DNA of 64,000 nucleotides. Origin: Gonatopus flavifemur (lineage: Eukaryota; Arthropoda; Insecta; Hymenoptera; Dryinidae). The notes below the pieces were generated by a model that was not told the origin of the DNA, made no database searches, and was given only the letters and a program-made list of their open reading frames with translations. Location: assembly GCA_018340375.1 (NCBI GenBank), contig JAFFJZ010000004.1:37546001-37610000 (forward strand). The letters are read 5' to 3'. Shown piece after piece: positions 21,182 to 31,360 of this stretch. The stretch's first letter is position 1, and every line of letters starts with the position of its first letter. Made by a program: the position numbers and the translations under genes.

Positions 21182-21480
21182 TCATGAGAAAGGCAGAGGA
21201 ACAAAGAAGAAACCCCAAGCGAGCGCAAAAGCGGGTGACGAGCGGAGGAAAGCGTCGGTGAGTAAGCGAGAGGGGATGTCGCAAACGAGGAATCCGAGTG
21301 TTTTCACGAGAGATTGGTGAGCGAGGTCCGAAGGGGCGAGGGAACCGTCTCTATGTGAAAAAATCGGGTCCGAGTGCAGCGACAAACTTCGAGTGACGAG
21401 CTGCGCTTCCGTAGCGAGGAAGTCGCTTGGAGCGAGCGAGCGGTGGGTACTTCTTCACTATGCACTCGTCATTATTTCTT
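21182..21480. other. GC-rich GAGCGAGCG-word island
   Basis: Contrasts with AT-rich surroundings. Repeated words GAGCGAG, GCGAGGTCCGA and GCGAGGAAGTCGC occur on both strands. It lies about 1.1 kb upstream of the THAP gene start and could be either a promoter-proximal island or a word-built repeat. No TIR found. Confidence 0.35.
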
Positions 21481-22583
21481 TCCCCGGAGTTTAATGAGAT
21501 TAAGGAACATTCTTGGCAGAATAGTGAAAGAAAACCGTTACGTGTGTAGTAATAACGAAGCTACACATTTTAACGCAGCTTTGTGGGATGGGGGCCAAAT
21601 CAACGAGAAACCGAATCAACGAAACCGTTAGCAGGGGGATGCAACTCTATTGGATGACCCCAAACCAAATTTTCGATTAGGGACAAGTCAAACTTGGAGG
21701 TGGCACTTCGATCGCTATAGGAGGATGATGACAGCGCTATTGCGTAGGAATAGTGAACTAAAAAAACAAAACAAAATACCAAGTATATCAAGTCGCCATT
21801 TTGGATGCTATTAAATATGGTGATTCCCAAATTTTATTTGAAATAAAAAAAAATATAATTTGTTGAAGAATTTATCATGAATTTTGAACTCCATCGGTGA
21901 AGATTATCTAATCTTATACTATTCCTAACGAAGAAAGAACACCACTCTTGTGTGCAGGTAAGTTATATCCTATAAAATTAGTTTATAACACAATCACAAA
22001 AAATAGTTCGAAATGATTTATAATTGTTTTGAAATCACACATAATGTTAACTAATTGATGTTGAAATAATATACATTCGATGATCATTATTCTATAGCCT
22101 ATGAATCAAGAATTATCCTAACCACAATTTATAGAAGAATTTTAAAAAAACTTATCATTCTTCACGAGCTTTTGCAAATTATTTTCTCATCTTTTGTGCT
22201 GTACAGATGATATTATAAGTATTAAAAGCGGAGAATTCAATTTTACATTTCACAAAAGTTATACTCAAAGATGTACAAAGCGTGGATCTTATTTATATTC
22301 TTAGATCATTACATTATGCGGACCAATATATCACGTGTATATATCATTCAGGATTATGCGAAATCCTATGTTGATTGGAACAAATACTTTTGATCTAAGT
22401 AAGTCTGAATAGCTACGTATAAGTTGCTTGATTCGCGCATTGTATGAATGTTAGAGAATTTATTCTAGATTCCCTATCCGTCGTACAGACCTTAATAAAT
22501 TCATCAAAGGTTAGAGAATTTCTGGCTCTATCACTGTCATGATTATAATAATCATTCACAGTTTTGAATGCTTTATAGTGAAA
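21481..22583. other. Upstream region of the THAP gene, no gene seen
   Basis: AT-rich. GTGCAG|GTAAGTTATATCC near 21955 is a good donor consensus and could mark a 5' untranslated exon of the downstream gene, but no promoter can be named. Confidence 0.3.
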
Positions 22584-22866
22584 ATGACAAGGTACATGTG
22601 TGTTGCCCCTGGATGTCGATCCGACACTGGAGTACCGGCACATATTCTTCCAAAGAATGTGGCAAGAGCTAGAATTTGGCAGAGAATCATCAATTCACCC
22701 AGAATCAACGATGAAACTGTAGAAGAACTCAGGAAATTCTATGTATGTCATCGACATTTTGATGGAGAATCATACAGAGTGACTGTTGTGCATCGAACGT
22801 TGAAAAGTGATGCTGTACCATCACTTCACCTTACACCGTCACCACAGTCACAATCAGATGATATCA
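22584..22866 (+). CDS. Exon 1: THAP zinc finger
   Basis: ATG at 22584 begins MTRYMCVAPGCRSDTGVPAH, a C2CH THAP finger: CVAPGC (first Cys pair), ARIWQRII (conserved Trp), FYVCHRHFDGESY (C-x2-H) and AVPSLHL (the closing AVPxL motif). Full-length domain of about 85 residues with all four zinc ligands. It would bind the element's or gene's target DNA. It ends DDI in phase 1 at a GTGAGT donor. I chose this ATG because it sits at the conserved distance before the first cysteine. Confidence 0.92.
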
Positions 22867-23230
22867 GTGAGTTTTGAATTTTTATTAAAAATTACTTGGA
22901 AAACCTGCATCACAATCAAAACATCTGTGAACAACAATTAATATTTTATTGTATTATATAGATTGTTATATTGTGTGTGTATGTATATTCATATACTTAT
23001 CTTTTATTTTATTTTTACAAGTTTCCAGTCAAGTTCAAATAATCCAATAGTCTGAATCGATAAACGAAATTGAATTACCCTTAGTCGCTAATGTGATTGT
23101 TCGTTGACAAAATATATTTACCAGAATAAATGCTTGTAATTCATCGAAGAGAAAATTGTATTTTCCTCATGTGCGAATATCTTAAATTTGAATTTTTGAT
23201 TTTGGAATGGAATATTCTTTTTCATTCCAG

Positions 23231-24885
23231 ACCCTACAAATCAGCCTGAGGGATCATCATCGCACACCACGACATGTAGTGGAGAGATCAGTCTTAGGGC
23301 ATTGCTGGAGACAGGTAAGAATGTTATGATATTTCATTGAAATTATTCATCATTGTAAGTGATTATGCACGAAATTCTGGCATATTACCAAACAGTGAAT
23401 CACAAACATTTCTTTTCTGTTTTCCAATGCTAATGATAATTCCATTGATAAGTGATGTTGTTGCCTCATCCAATAATATTCTATTCGTTGTTTTCGAAAT
23501 CTCATTACTTTGTCAATTGTCAAACACCGTTCTCTGACGAATAATCCTTCTCCGCGGAATTATAATTACTTTTGATTGTGCTTATCTTTTGTCAAGTCAT
23601 ATTCGTGAGAATTATACTCATTTTTATTGTTCAAAGAGAAACTTTTATATTCCTCATCTGTGACCAGTCTAATAATTCATTTTAGTCTTCAATTTCTTTT
23701 ACACACTTCAAGTTTGAATTTTTCATTTTGAAACTGAATATTCTCCTTTTTTCACAGACTTTACAAATCATTCTCGGAGATCAGAATCATATAATGGAAA
23801 CAGACTCACGTGAAACGACGAAACCAGTGTCAGAATGTTGTTGGAAACAGGTGATATTCCAATAACTTTATAGCAAACGCTCTCACATAAAAATATCATG
23901 ATTCATACAATCATTGCTGAACGTTAACGCACAGACTTGAATAATTTTAACAAAATCCGAGAGTTTCTCATAATATTCCTGCACTACATTTTTATGTGAA
24001 ATAGTTTTCAACGTATAACTTTTCAACATATTATTGATGTTAAACATTCATTCAATAGATTTTACAAATCGTTCTGGATGTCAGGTGGAAGGGAAGAATG
24101 ACCCTTGTATTTCAACTCCTTCAAACACATCTCTAGAAACAGGTAAAAGATTTTATTAATCATTATAAATATTCTCATCATACATCCTTAGTGTTCATAT
24201 ATTATTGACTTTTCATTATATCTCTATGCGAAACACTGTTGAACCTTTTAATATTTCCACACGTTGATAATCTCAACATGTATTTAATAGACTGGACAAA
24301 TTGTTCCGGATTTGAAGCAGTGGGGAAAAATGACTGTTGTACTTCAAGTAACAAAATTACTTCAAACACTTCTCTGCAAACAGGTAAACAAGTTTATTAA
24401 TCTTCATACATATTTTTATTGTAATGTTCTCAGTGTTTATATTTATATCGTTTAATATTTTGCAAAGCTAAATTCTGAAATTTTTCACAGGTCCTACTTC
24501 AACCCCTGAGAGTCTGGATGTCGTTGAATATCCGGCAATTGAAACAACCAATGAGTTGATAAATAATTCAACCTCCGAGGGTATGGATTTCGTTGAACAT
24601 ACATCACTTCTTCAGGCAACCAATCAGTTGAGGAGTAATTCAACAGGTATGAAATTCAACACCGTATCAATTATTTTCCTTTCACCTATTATTGACTTTC
24701 CCCTATATCTTTATACAAAATACCTTTGAATCTCTCAATTTTTCAATACGTTGATACATTCATTTAATCATAAAAAAATAATATTCATTCAATAGACTTT
24801 ACAAATGGTTCTAGATCTCGGTCAGTGCGGGAAAATGGCTCTTGCACTCCAACTGATAGAATCATCTCTACGAATAATTCAACAG
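23231..24885 (+). CDS. Exons 2-7: array of six phase 1-1 mini-exons
   Basis: Exons of 84, 93, 84, 93, 156 and 90 bp at 23231, 23758, 24059, 24291, 24491 and 24796. Each is a whole number of codons and in phase 1 at both ends. Four begin with the junction codon plus F/W-T-N-x-S (DFTNHS, DFTNRS, DWTNCS, DFTNGS). Ends are also shared: LLETG-type (exons 2, 3) and TSLETG/TSLQTG (exons 4, 5). Exon 6 carries an internal repeat (PESLDVVEY / SEGMDFVEH). Introns between them share the tract CATTCAATAGA before the acceptor. This is serial exon duplication. Exon 3 contains TGA at 23811, harmless if skipped. The encoded stretch is polar and probably disordered. Confidence 0.82.
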
Positions 24886-24983
24886 GTATACAATTCAACA
24901 ATGCCTCTATTATTTCTCAATTAAATGATTATATTGAACAGTTTCCAATGAGAACTGATTATTTAGTCTTGAATATTATTCAG

Positions 24984-25336
24984 ATGTTTCCTGTACACCC
25001 TCAATTTATTCATCCGCCAATGTGAGGGAAATAGATCCTTCCACACGATCTTCGTGCGCCAGAAAATCCACAGTCAAAGGTAGGACGACTTTGAAAAGTA
25101 TTGGATATACAAGAAAAGCTCGACTTCCTCCAAAAGTGAGGAAGATATATGATGCTCTCATTCAAACGGAGAGAGAAAATTTGAGGGCAGGAGTAACATT
25201 GAAAAAATACAAACAACGACTGGATGAAGCACAACAATTTATTAAAACAAGTGGCATGCTTGATTTTCATAAATTGAATAAACCTGAAAAGGACTTCATC
25301 ATGATGCAATTAAAAAATATCGATGTTAAAACCAAG
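24984..25336 (+). CDS. Exon 8: basic coiled-coil linker of the THAP transposase
   Basis: Acceptor ATTATTCAG at 24983, phase 1 in, phase 0 out at ACCAAG|GTTAGT. Translation: DVSCTPSIYSSANV, a basic patch (ARKSTVKGRTTLKSIGYTRKA), then LPPKVRKIYDALIQTERENL and a lysine/glutamine-rich helix ending LNKPEKDFIMMQLKNIDVKTK. In P-element/THAP9-like proteins a leucine-rich coiled-coil sits at this place, before the KGRRxT start of the transposase domain, and that is exactly what exon 9 begins with. Confidence 0.85.
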
Positions 25337-25589
25337 GTTAGTATCCATAATTTATATATCTATACATTCAAACTGTGACCTGTAAAAAAAATGCACTTGG
25401 AAATAAGGAATGTTCTTATCTCCTACAGAACAATTAAATTTTGAAAATTGAAAATTTCATTCCTTTCATTATTTACTGCGATTTGAATGAAATAATTGAG
25501 AATGCGTTGAACCCTTTGATCGAAATATAGGCCATATTATTCATGTTACATTGACTACATCTCTTGACTCATATGTTTCTACATGTCAA

Positions 25590-26408
25590 AATATTTCACG
25601 AGTTCAGTGCATTGGTCGATTTGTTTTTCTTGAAAAGTAGCAAATCGTTTAAACCGTTTTACGCCATTAATATTGAATCAATCGCATTGATCTTTACATG
25701 TATTTACATCGCGAAATTCAGAACGAATCATACAGTCCGGCTTGGGTCTCAGAATACTCGAAGATGGGTCATTTTCATTCTAATATCAAAATAACGGAAT
25801 ACAGGTTTTTCATGGGCTGATAATGCAATTGCATTCTCTTTAATCATTACCACTTTGTTGAATAATAAATAAACCAGACCCAGATCATTTGATTAATTTT
25901 GAATCTTTTGATTCCAAGTTTAGTATAATCGATCGAACATTGATAACGTAAAACTGTGGAAACAAGGTAGTACTTTTCTGGGGGAAAAATCGGCTAATAC
26001 ATACCCTCAAGGGCGCGGTTCGATTTTTTCTCTAGAAAACTACTAGATCGTTTGAACCATTTCACGTCAATAATACTCAATCAATTACATCAAACTTGGG
26101 ATCAAAAGATTCAGAATCAATCAAACAATCCGGTTCCGGTCTGTTTGTTGTTGAACGGAGTATTTATAATTAATTAGAACGAAATTTCGTTATCAGTCAA
26201 TGAGGAACCTCTATTTTGTGTTTTTGATATTATAACGAATATAACACAACACATCCTCTAGTATTTCGAGACCAGAGCCGGATTCTCTGATTGATTCTAA
26301 ATTTTTTTGTCCAAATATCGATGTGATTGATTGCTTATCAATGATGTAAAGTGGTTGAAACGATCTGGTAGTTTTCTAGGGAAAAAATCGTACCGGGCAC
26401 ACCCTTAG
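25590..26408. repeat. Three copies of a ~150-bp repeat, two in head-to-head inversion
   Basis: 26002-26160 and 26262-26408 are inverted copies (TCGATTTTTTCTCTAGAAAAC, split as GATTTTTTCTCTAG on one arm and CTAGGGAAAAAATC on the other; shared GGTTCCGGTCT/GAGACCAGAGCCGG). 25590-25770 is a third, more diverged direct copy (AAATCGTTTAAACCGTTTTA...CAGTCCGGCTTGGGTCTC). A MITE pair or foldback element. Confidence 0.65.
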
Positions 26409-27134
26409 GGAAATACCAGCGTGCCTTCTGAGTAAATATGTTCTCGGGAAAAAATTTTTCCGAAATTCTAAATTTGTGCTCTATACGGCAATAAAGAAAG
26501 TATTCAGGGTCTCCTCCTCAAAATTTCAAATCATTTCATAAATTCAGTTTAAATACATTTACCAAGAAAACGTTTACCCAGAGGGTACGCTGAGTTCACG
26601 CCGGGTATCCCCTGAACTTTGTTGCTGATTTTGGAAGAATAATACTAATTAGACCATTTCTTCATATGAAGATTGTTGAATATAAACAGTAGAAATTATC
26701 AATAAACTACGTAAGATATTTTATCATTACCTTCCTTGTTTTGTAAAATGAAAATTCACGCAGACAAAAATAACAACAATAAAATGTCTTGCGTAATTTA
26801 TTGACATCTTATTAGATAATGAAATAATGATTTCGTGGGACAAACATGAATATTTCATGTGTGTTATTATTTTTATAAATATATTCCGTTCGTCAAGTAT
26901 TGTACTAAATAAAAAGTGTCCAACAGGTTTGGATAGCTGTAATGCACAGCTGACATCACGAATGGGACATACAATTGGAAAGGGGATGATGTCTGATAGG
27001 TTTTGGGAAGGGAGAAAACAAATGTTTTTATGGACATCAGGTCAATAACTGAACCTGAGAGCAGCTTCAACTGAGCGCTTCAATGGTGTACTGAGATTCA
27101 CAAACTTGTCGAATTTCTCAGAATGAGTGAATTA

Positions 27135-27402
27135 CAGGGTGTTCAGCCCAGTGAAGCCAGAACCCAAGTTCCGCTCCCTCCATCAAGCCTCATTATAGAA
27201 ACTTCATACACACAATGAAATTCCCGAGAAAATAAGTTTGATTGTGTAGGGCGTATGGTGGGGGTGAAAGTTGAAGTTTTTTGAATTTTCTGGCATCACT
27301 GGTTCAGCTTCCGAGAATTCCAACGGAATAAATCAATTGCAAAATCAGGTTGAATGAAATGACCAATAAAACACGTAGACATTTCCCGAACTGAACACCC
27401 TG
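27135..27402. mobile_element. 268-bp MITE with CAGGGTGTTCAG ends
   Basis: CAGGGTGTTCAG (27135) and CTGAACACCCTG (27402). The interior has no coding capacity. The CAGGGTG start is common to many insect MITEs. No clear target duplication. Confidence 0.8.
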
Positions 27403-27409
27403 ATATTCA

Positions 27410-29800
27410 ACTATTCCAGTCTATTTGTCTGATACGAGTAAATCCGAAGATCCAGATTTATATATTTAGATATAGACGCTCTTCATATATACATCATTAT
27501 ATTTATCGATGAATTCATTTTTGCTCATTTACTTATTGTTATCTATTTTTTAATATCCTTTTCAATTCCATCCTTTTATTGCTTCCTCGTGAGAGGGGAG
27601 CTCTTTTTATTTATACTCATAAAACTTAATCTAATAATGATATATACAACCGGTGTAGGATATTTTTGATAATCCGATTTATATGTGATAGTATTTTACG
27701 GCTTTTTTTTTCGAGAAGCATGTACTTTGTACCTGTGGAGTTCATTATAAACGATAAGAACCCGTTGTCAATATGTAACGCATCAAACAACCCCTCCAAT
27801 TCTTTTCCATAAATCTCCCATTCTTAGTGTAAAATATATCCCGAAAATTTTGACAACGTAAGTATCACCAGGCACATTTTATTCACAAGCAGCGTTGCCC
27901 TTGTTCTACTTTGTTTTTTTTTTCATGGATCAGCGTATCGTTCATAATTGTTGAATGGAACGTGCAGTGATATGATGTCAAATCACGCCCGTTATATTCT
28001 AGTTAGCAAAACGAGCAACTTGGACGTTCTAAAAACATTCTAGGAGCATGTTGGGCTAACCGGGTATGTTTCCAATTATAATCCCAGGTAGTGAAATTTT
28101 CAAACAGCGTTCTCTGCGAATCCAATGAATTTAGAATGTCTCCTCAAAATGTAAGTTGAATGAACCCCAAGAATAACTTCAGGAAAAACAATTTTTAAAA
28201 AGCTTTCCATTATTCCGAGCTGTTATAGATTGTATAAATTAAAGCAACATCCTGAGCGAGGAAATATAGGATGTTGATGATAACCAATTATTTGATCTTG
28301 CTTGAAAATTTTTAGCGAGTTTTGTTTTTTGAGCGGAAATTAATACTTTTCTTCTAATGCCGATGGCAAATAAATTCTGTGAATCGTGTCAACATGTTAG
28401 AAATGTTCAATATTTTTACAGTCTGTTCGGGATTTGACTAAAAAAATTTAATCCTTGTTCTCATTCTTTTATTCGAAAATTTCTAAACTAGAACGATCAA
28501 ATTCACAATGTGAATATTCTTCGAAATAATTTCAAGTTACAATCATGTAAGTCAACGAAACACAAGAGACTTTGTTTTCGTCGATCGTTACTTCGTTCTC
28601 ATGTAAATATAGTTCTATTTACATTTCTTTCTTTTCACATAAGACAATATATTTCCAACATCTTCCTGTAAGACATACCGAACAAACCGATGTGTCTCTC
28701 CTCCCGTGTTAGTTTAAGGGTAAACATCGTATGTATACTCATTACGATGCTCTCTTGTTTCTCGTAACGAGTGTTGAACACTTGCCGTATTATTTGTGTT
28801 GGTCGAATATTCATCTTCATCACAAATCAGTTTGAAACATTATACAGAAGTAATTTCCTCCTATTTCATTAACGATAGTGTTTTATGGACAATAAGGATT
28901 CTTACGCGCACAATTAATCAATCAGATTGCTGGTAGGTCTTTTTAAGCAGAACTTACTACTTATGAACTGTATTTTCATGCACGGTTTTTCAATACTCAT
29001 TTCTTTATAATTCTGTTCATTTTCAACTTCAGCGCAGGGCTGACTTCACGTTTTTCTTCTTACTGTAATGTTCAGCACACTTTCTGTTAGCCATGATATA
29101 CCAATCTTCTAATGTTCATTCGTTATATGCGCTCATTCAGCTTTGGATTGTTTCAGCAAGCTCATTACTTCATCTATTACAAGCATCCCAGCATGCCTGA
29201 ATTACTCGCTCCTTTCCACTACAATTCTAGGTTTTTACTATCCTTTTCAGTTTGTCATTCTTCAGTTTGTGAAGACTATCCGCGTAATTCAGAAGTATTG
29301 AGAATGTCGTATGAATGAAGATGAATCATTTCTTTTGAGTGAAAATAAATAAAGCGTCCAACCAAGAAAAACAATCACTATCAAATGTATGATTGAAACG
29401 AATAAGAGTATTCTACATGTACATAATACATAAAATGTGATTCTTAATCATAACAATATAATTTCTGGAACACGTTATACCGGTGCAATTCCAGAATTGA
29501 GTGTTAGTGCTTACAAGTACAATCGATCCGCGATTATTTATATCGATTTATAACTGTTACCGAATACTTAATTTTTTTGAACATTCGTCATAATTTTTTG
29601 CTATTAATTTTTTGTTGTGGTCAATAATTCGTTTCAAACGCCCAGTTCCTTGAGAAACAAATTATTACACATCGACCGTATACAGAATTGTACATGCTCC
29701 GAGAGCTTATGACACACCCGCCAGCATGTTCACTCTTCGCATCCAAAAGGCCTTTTTATCACGTGCATGATATATTAATGTTATCTTAATTGCACTGAAT
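27410..29800. other. AT-rich intronic stretch without gene or clear repeat
   Basis: Only short unmatched frames. One small word element near 28012-28070 (CTAGTTAGC...GGGCTAACCGG around ACGTTCTAAAAACATTCTAG) resembles the ACGTTC-word MITE at 56225. Otherwise I see nothing. Confidence 0.5.
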
Positions 29801-29813
29801 GAATTAGAACTGT

Positions 29814-29973
29814 CCCTGTTGAAAATGCGGATAGATTTGGATGAAAATTTAGCAATAGATACAAAAATAGGATCAAAACGTATAGGAATACAATCCGGAT
29901 TTAATCCATTTCGATCCTGTTTTTGTATCTATGGCCGAATTTTTATCCAAATCTATCCGCGTTTTCAACAGGG
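29814..29973. mobile_element. 160-bp palindromic MITE, CCCTGTTGAAAATGCGG ends
   Basis: CCCTGTTGAAAATGCGGATA (29814) is the inverse of TATCCGCGTTTTCAACAGGG (29973), and complementarity continues through AGATTTGGAT and GATACAAAAA to the centre. A member of the CCCTRNTRAAAAT end group. Confidence 0.88.
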
Positions 29974-30046
29974 GTATTTATATCACAATTGATGCAGATT
30001 TACAATGTCTGAACTGTAGTGTTCTCCAGAAATAGTGAACAGAATC

Positions 30047-30175
30047 CCCTGGCTGGAAATTTTGGATATGCTTGGATTGAATGGGATTGAATTCCTATCC
30101 TTTTGATCAAATTCCGGATTATGACGGATTGTATTCTATCTAAATGAATTCATAACATCCCCGTTTTCACCAGGG
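30047..30175. mobile_element. 129-bp MITE, CCCTGGCTGGAAA / TTTTCACCAGGG ends
   Basis: Ends match the CCCTGGTGAAAAT motif seen at 49620. The body has ATTGAATGGGATTGAATTC words similar to the element at 5628. Lies 73 bp from the previous MITE. Confidence 0.55.
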
Positions 30176-31360
30176 CAGTTCAATGCTTTTACCCTTAGGA
30201 AAATTCACGCCATTCTGGCCAAAATGCTTAATTTGTTCTCCAAGGAATTGGAGGTGAGATCAAGTGTTTTGGTCAGAATGTAGTAAATTTGCCCCCGGGT
30301 ACTCTTGCGAATGTTAAGAGCAGTGTTGCCAATTACCAGGTGATCACTCGGAATCCGGATATTTTCGACCATTATCGGGTAATTTCCCGGGTAAGAGTGA
30401 TTTCCGTGGATTTTCCCGGTGTTTTGAAAAAGTATTCCGGGCAAAACTAGGTGATTCAGTTCAGTATTCCGGGTGAAATCACTATGTCTTGTTAGTAACA
30501 CTAATTGATTAAGAAGAAAACGATATGGCACTAGCTACATTCTTCGAGTAACTTCCTCACATATGGTTAAAAATATTTGAAAACATACCTGCATGCAGCA
30601 CTTTTTAGATATCCTCGGAATCGCTGCAGCGCTGGTTGGAATTATATTTTGAGATTATTCAATTCAAAAATCCTCATGTGAAAGGTTTGGTTAGTGTCCC
30701 ATCGCTATTATTCTCTTAATATTCATTGTTGCTTATACACACTGAAAAAAAGGTATGGTAGCAATAACAATAGGATTGGTGTTACATCCGAATTCAGGTT
30801 ATAATATTGGTATCACAGCCAAACTTCTGGTTGCAATTTCTATTCTATTGTTATCAGCACCATACGTTCTTCCAGTGCACTGCTTGGAAATAAACACACT
30901 TCGAAGCAGAGTTGCAAGAGAATTGATCCAGCGTGTATTGTATTATATAACAAATGCTAGGGGTGTGCGGGTACCCGAATCATCGGGTTTTTATCGGGTC
31001 GGGTCGGGTACCCGTCGGGTCGGGTTTTTCAATTACCCGAGTTTTTCGGGTACCCGATTACATTCGGGTAATTCAAATATAGTTGAAGGTTACTTGAATT
31101 CACTCGAATTTCAAATTATGCGCGTACCATAATATCCACGATTCCCGTAATAGTTCATTCAAGCACTAGATGTCTCTATACGCGCTTCGATTGGAAACGC
31201 GCATTGTGTTTATACACCATTAGTTATACACCGAGGAAAGCAGGAAAGCTCATTCGCCATCACTCATCCTCACGCATTTAGTGTAATTTCACCACAATTT
31301 GTGATAATAGAGTTAGAATATCGGATCCATATTTCTTATATATCACACAATTGCATCGTG

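Noticed and set aside
25564..25794. 76-codon plus-strand frame as a further exon of the THAP gene
   Set aside because: It lies in a repeat present three times between 25590 and 26408, and exon 8 joins exon 9 in perfect phase without it.
26827..27048. Possible extra exon (acceptor-like CCAACAG near 26926)
   Set aside because: No matching phase or transposase motif; the direct exon 8 to exon 9 join reads correctly.
30755..31132. 125-codon frame spanning the left end of the hAT
   Set aside because: It runs from intron sequence across the hAT TIR and its CGGGTACCCG words; no domain, and splice structure shows the region is intronic.
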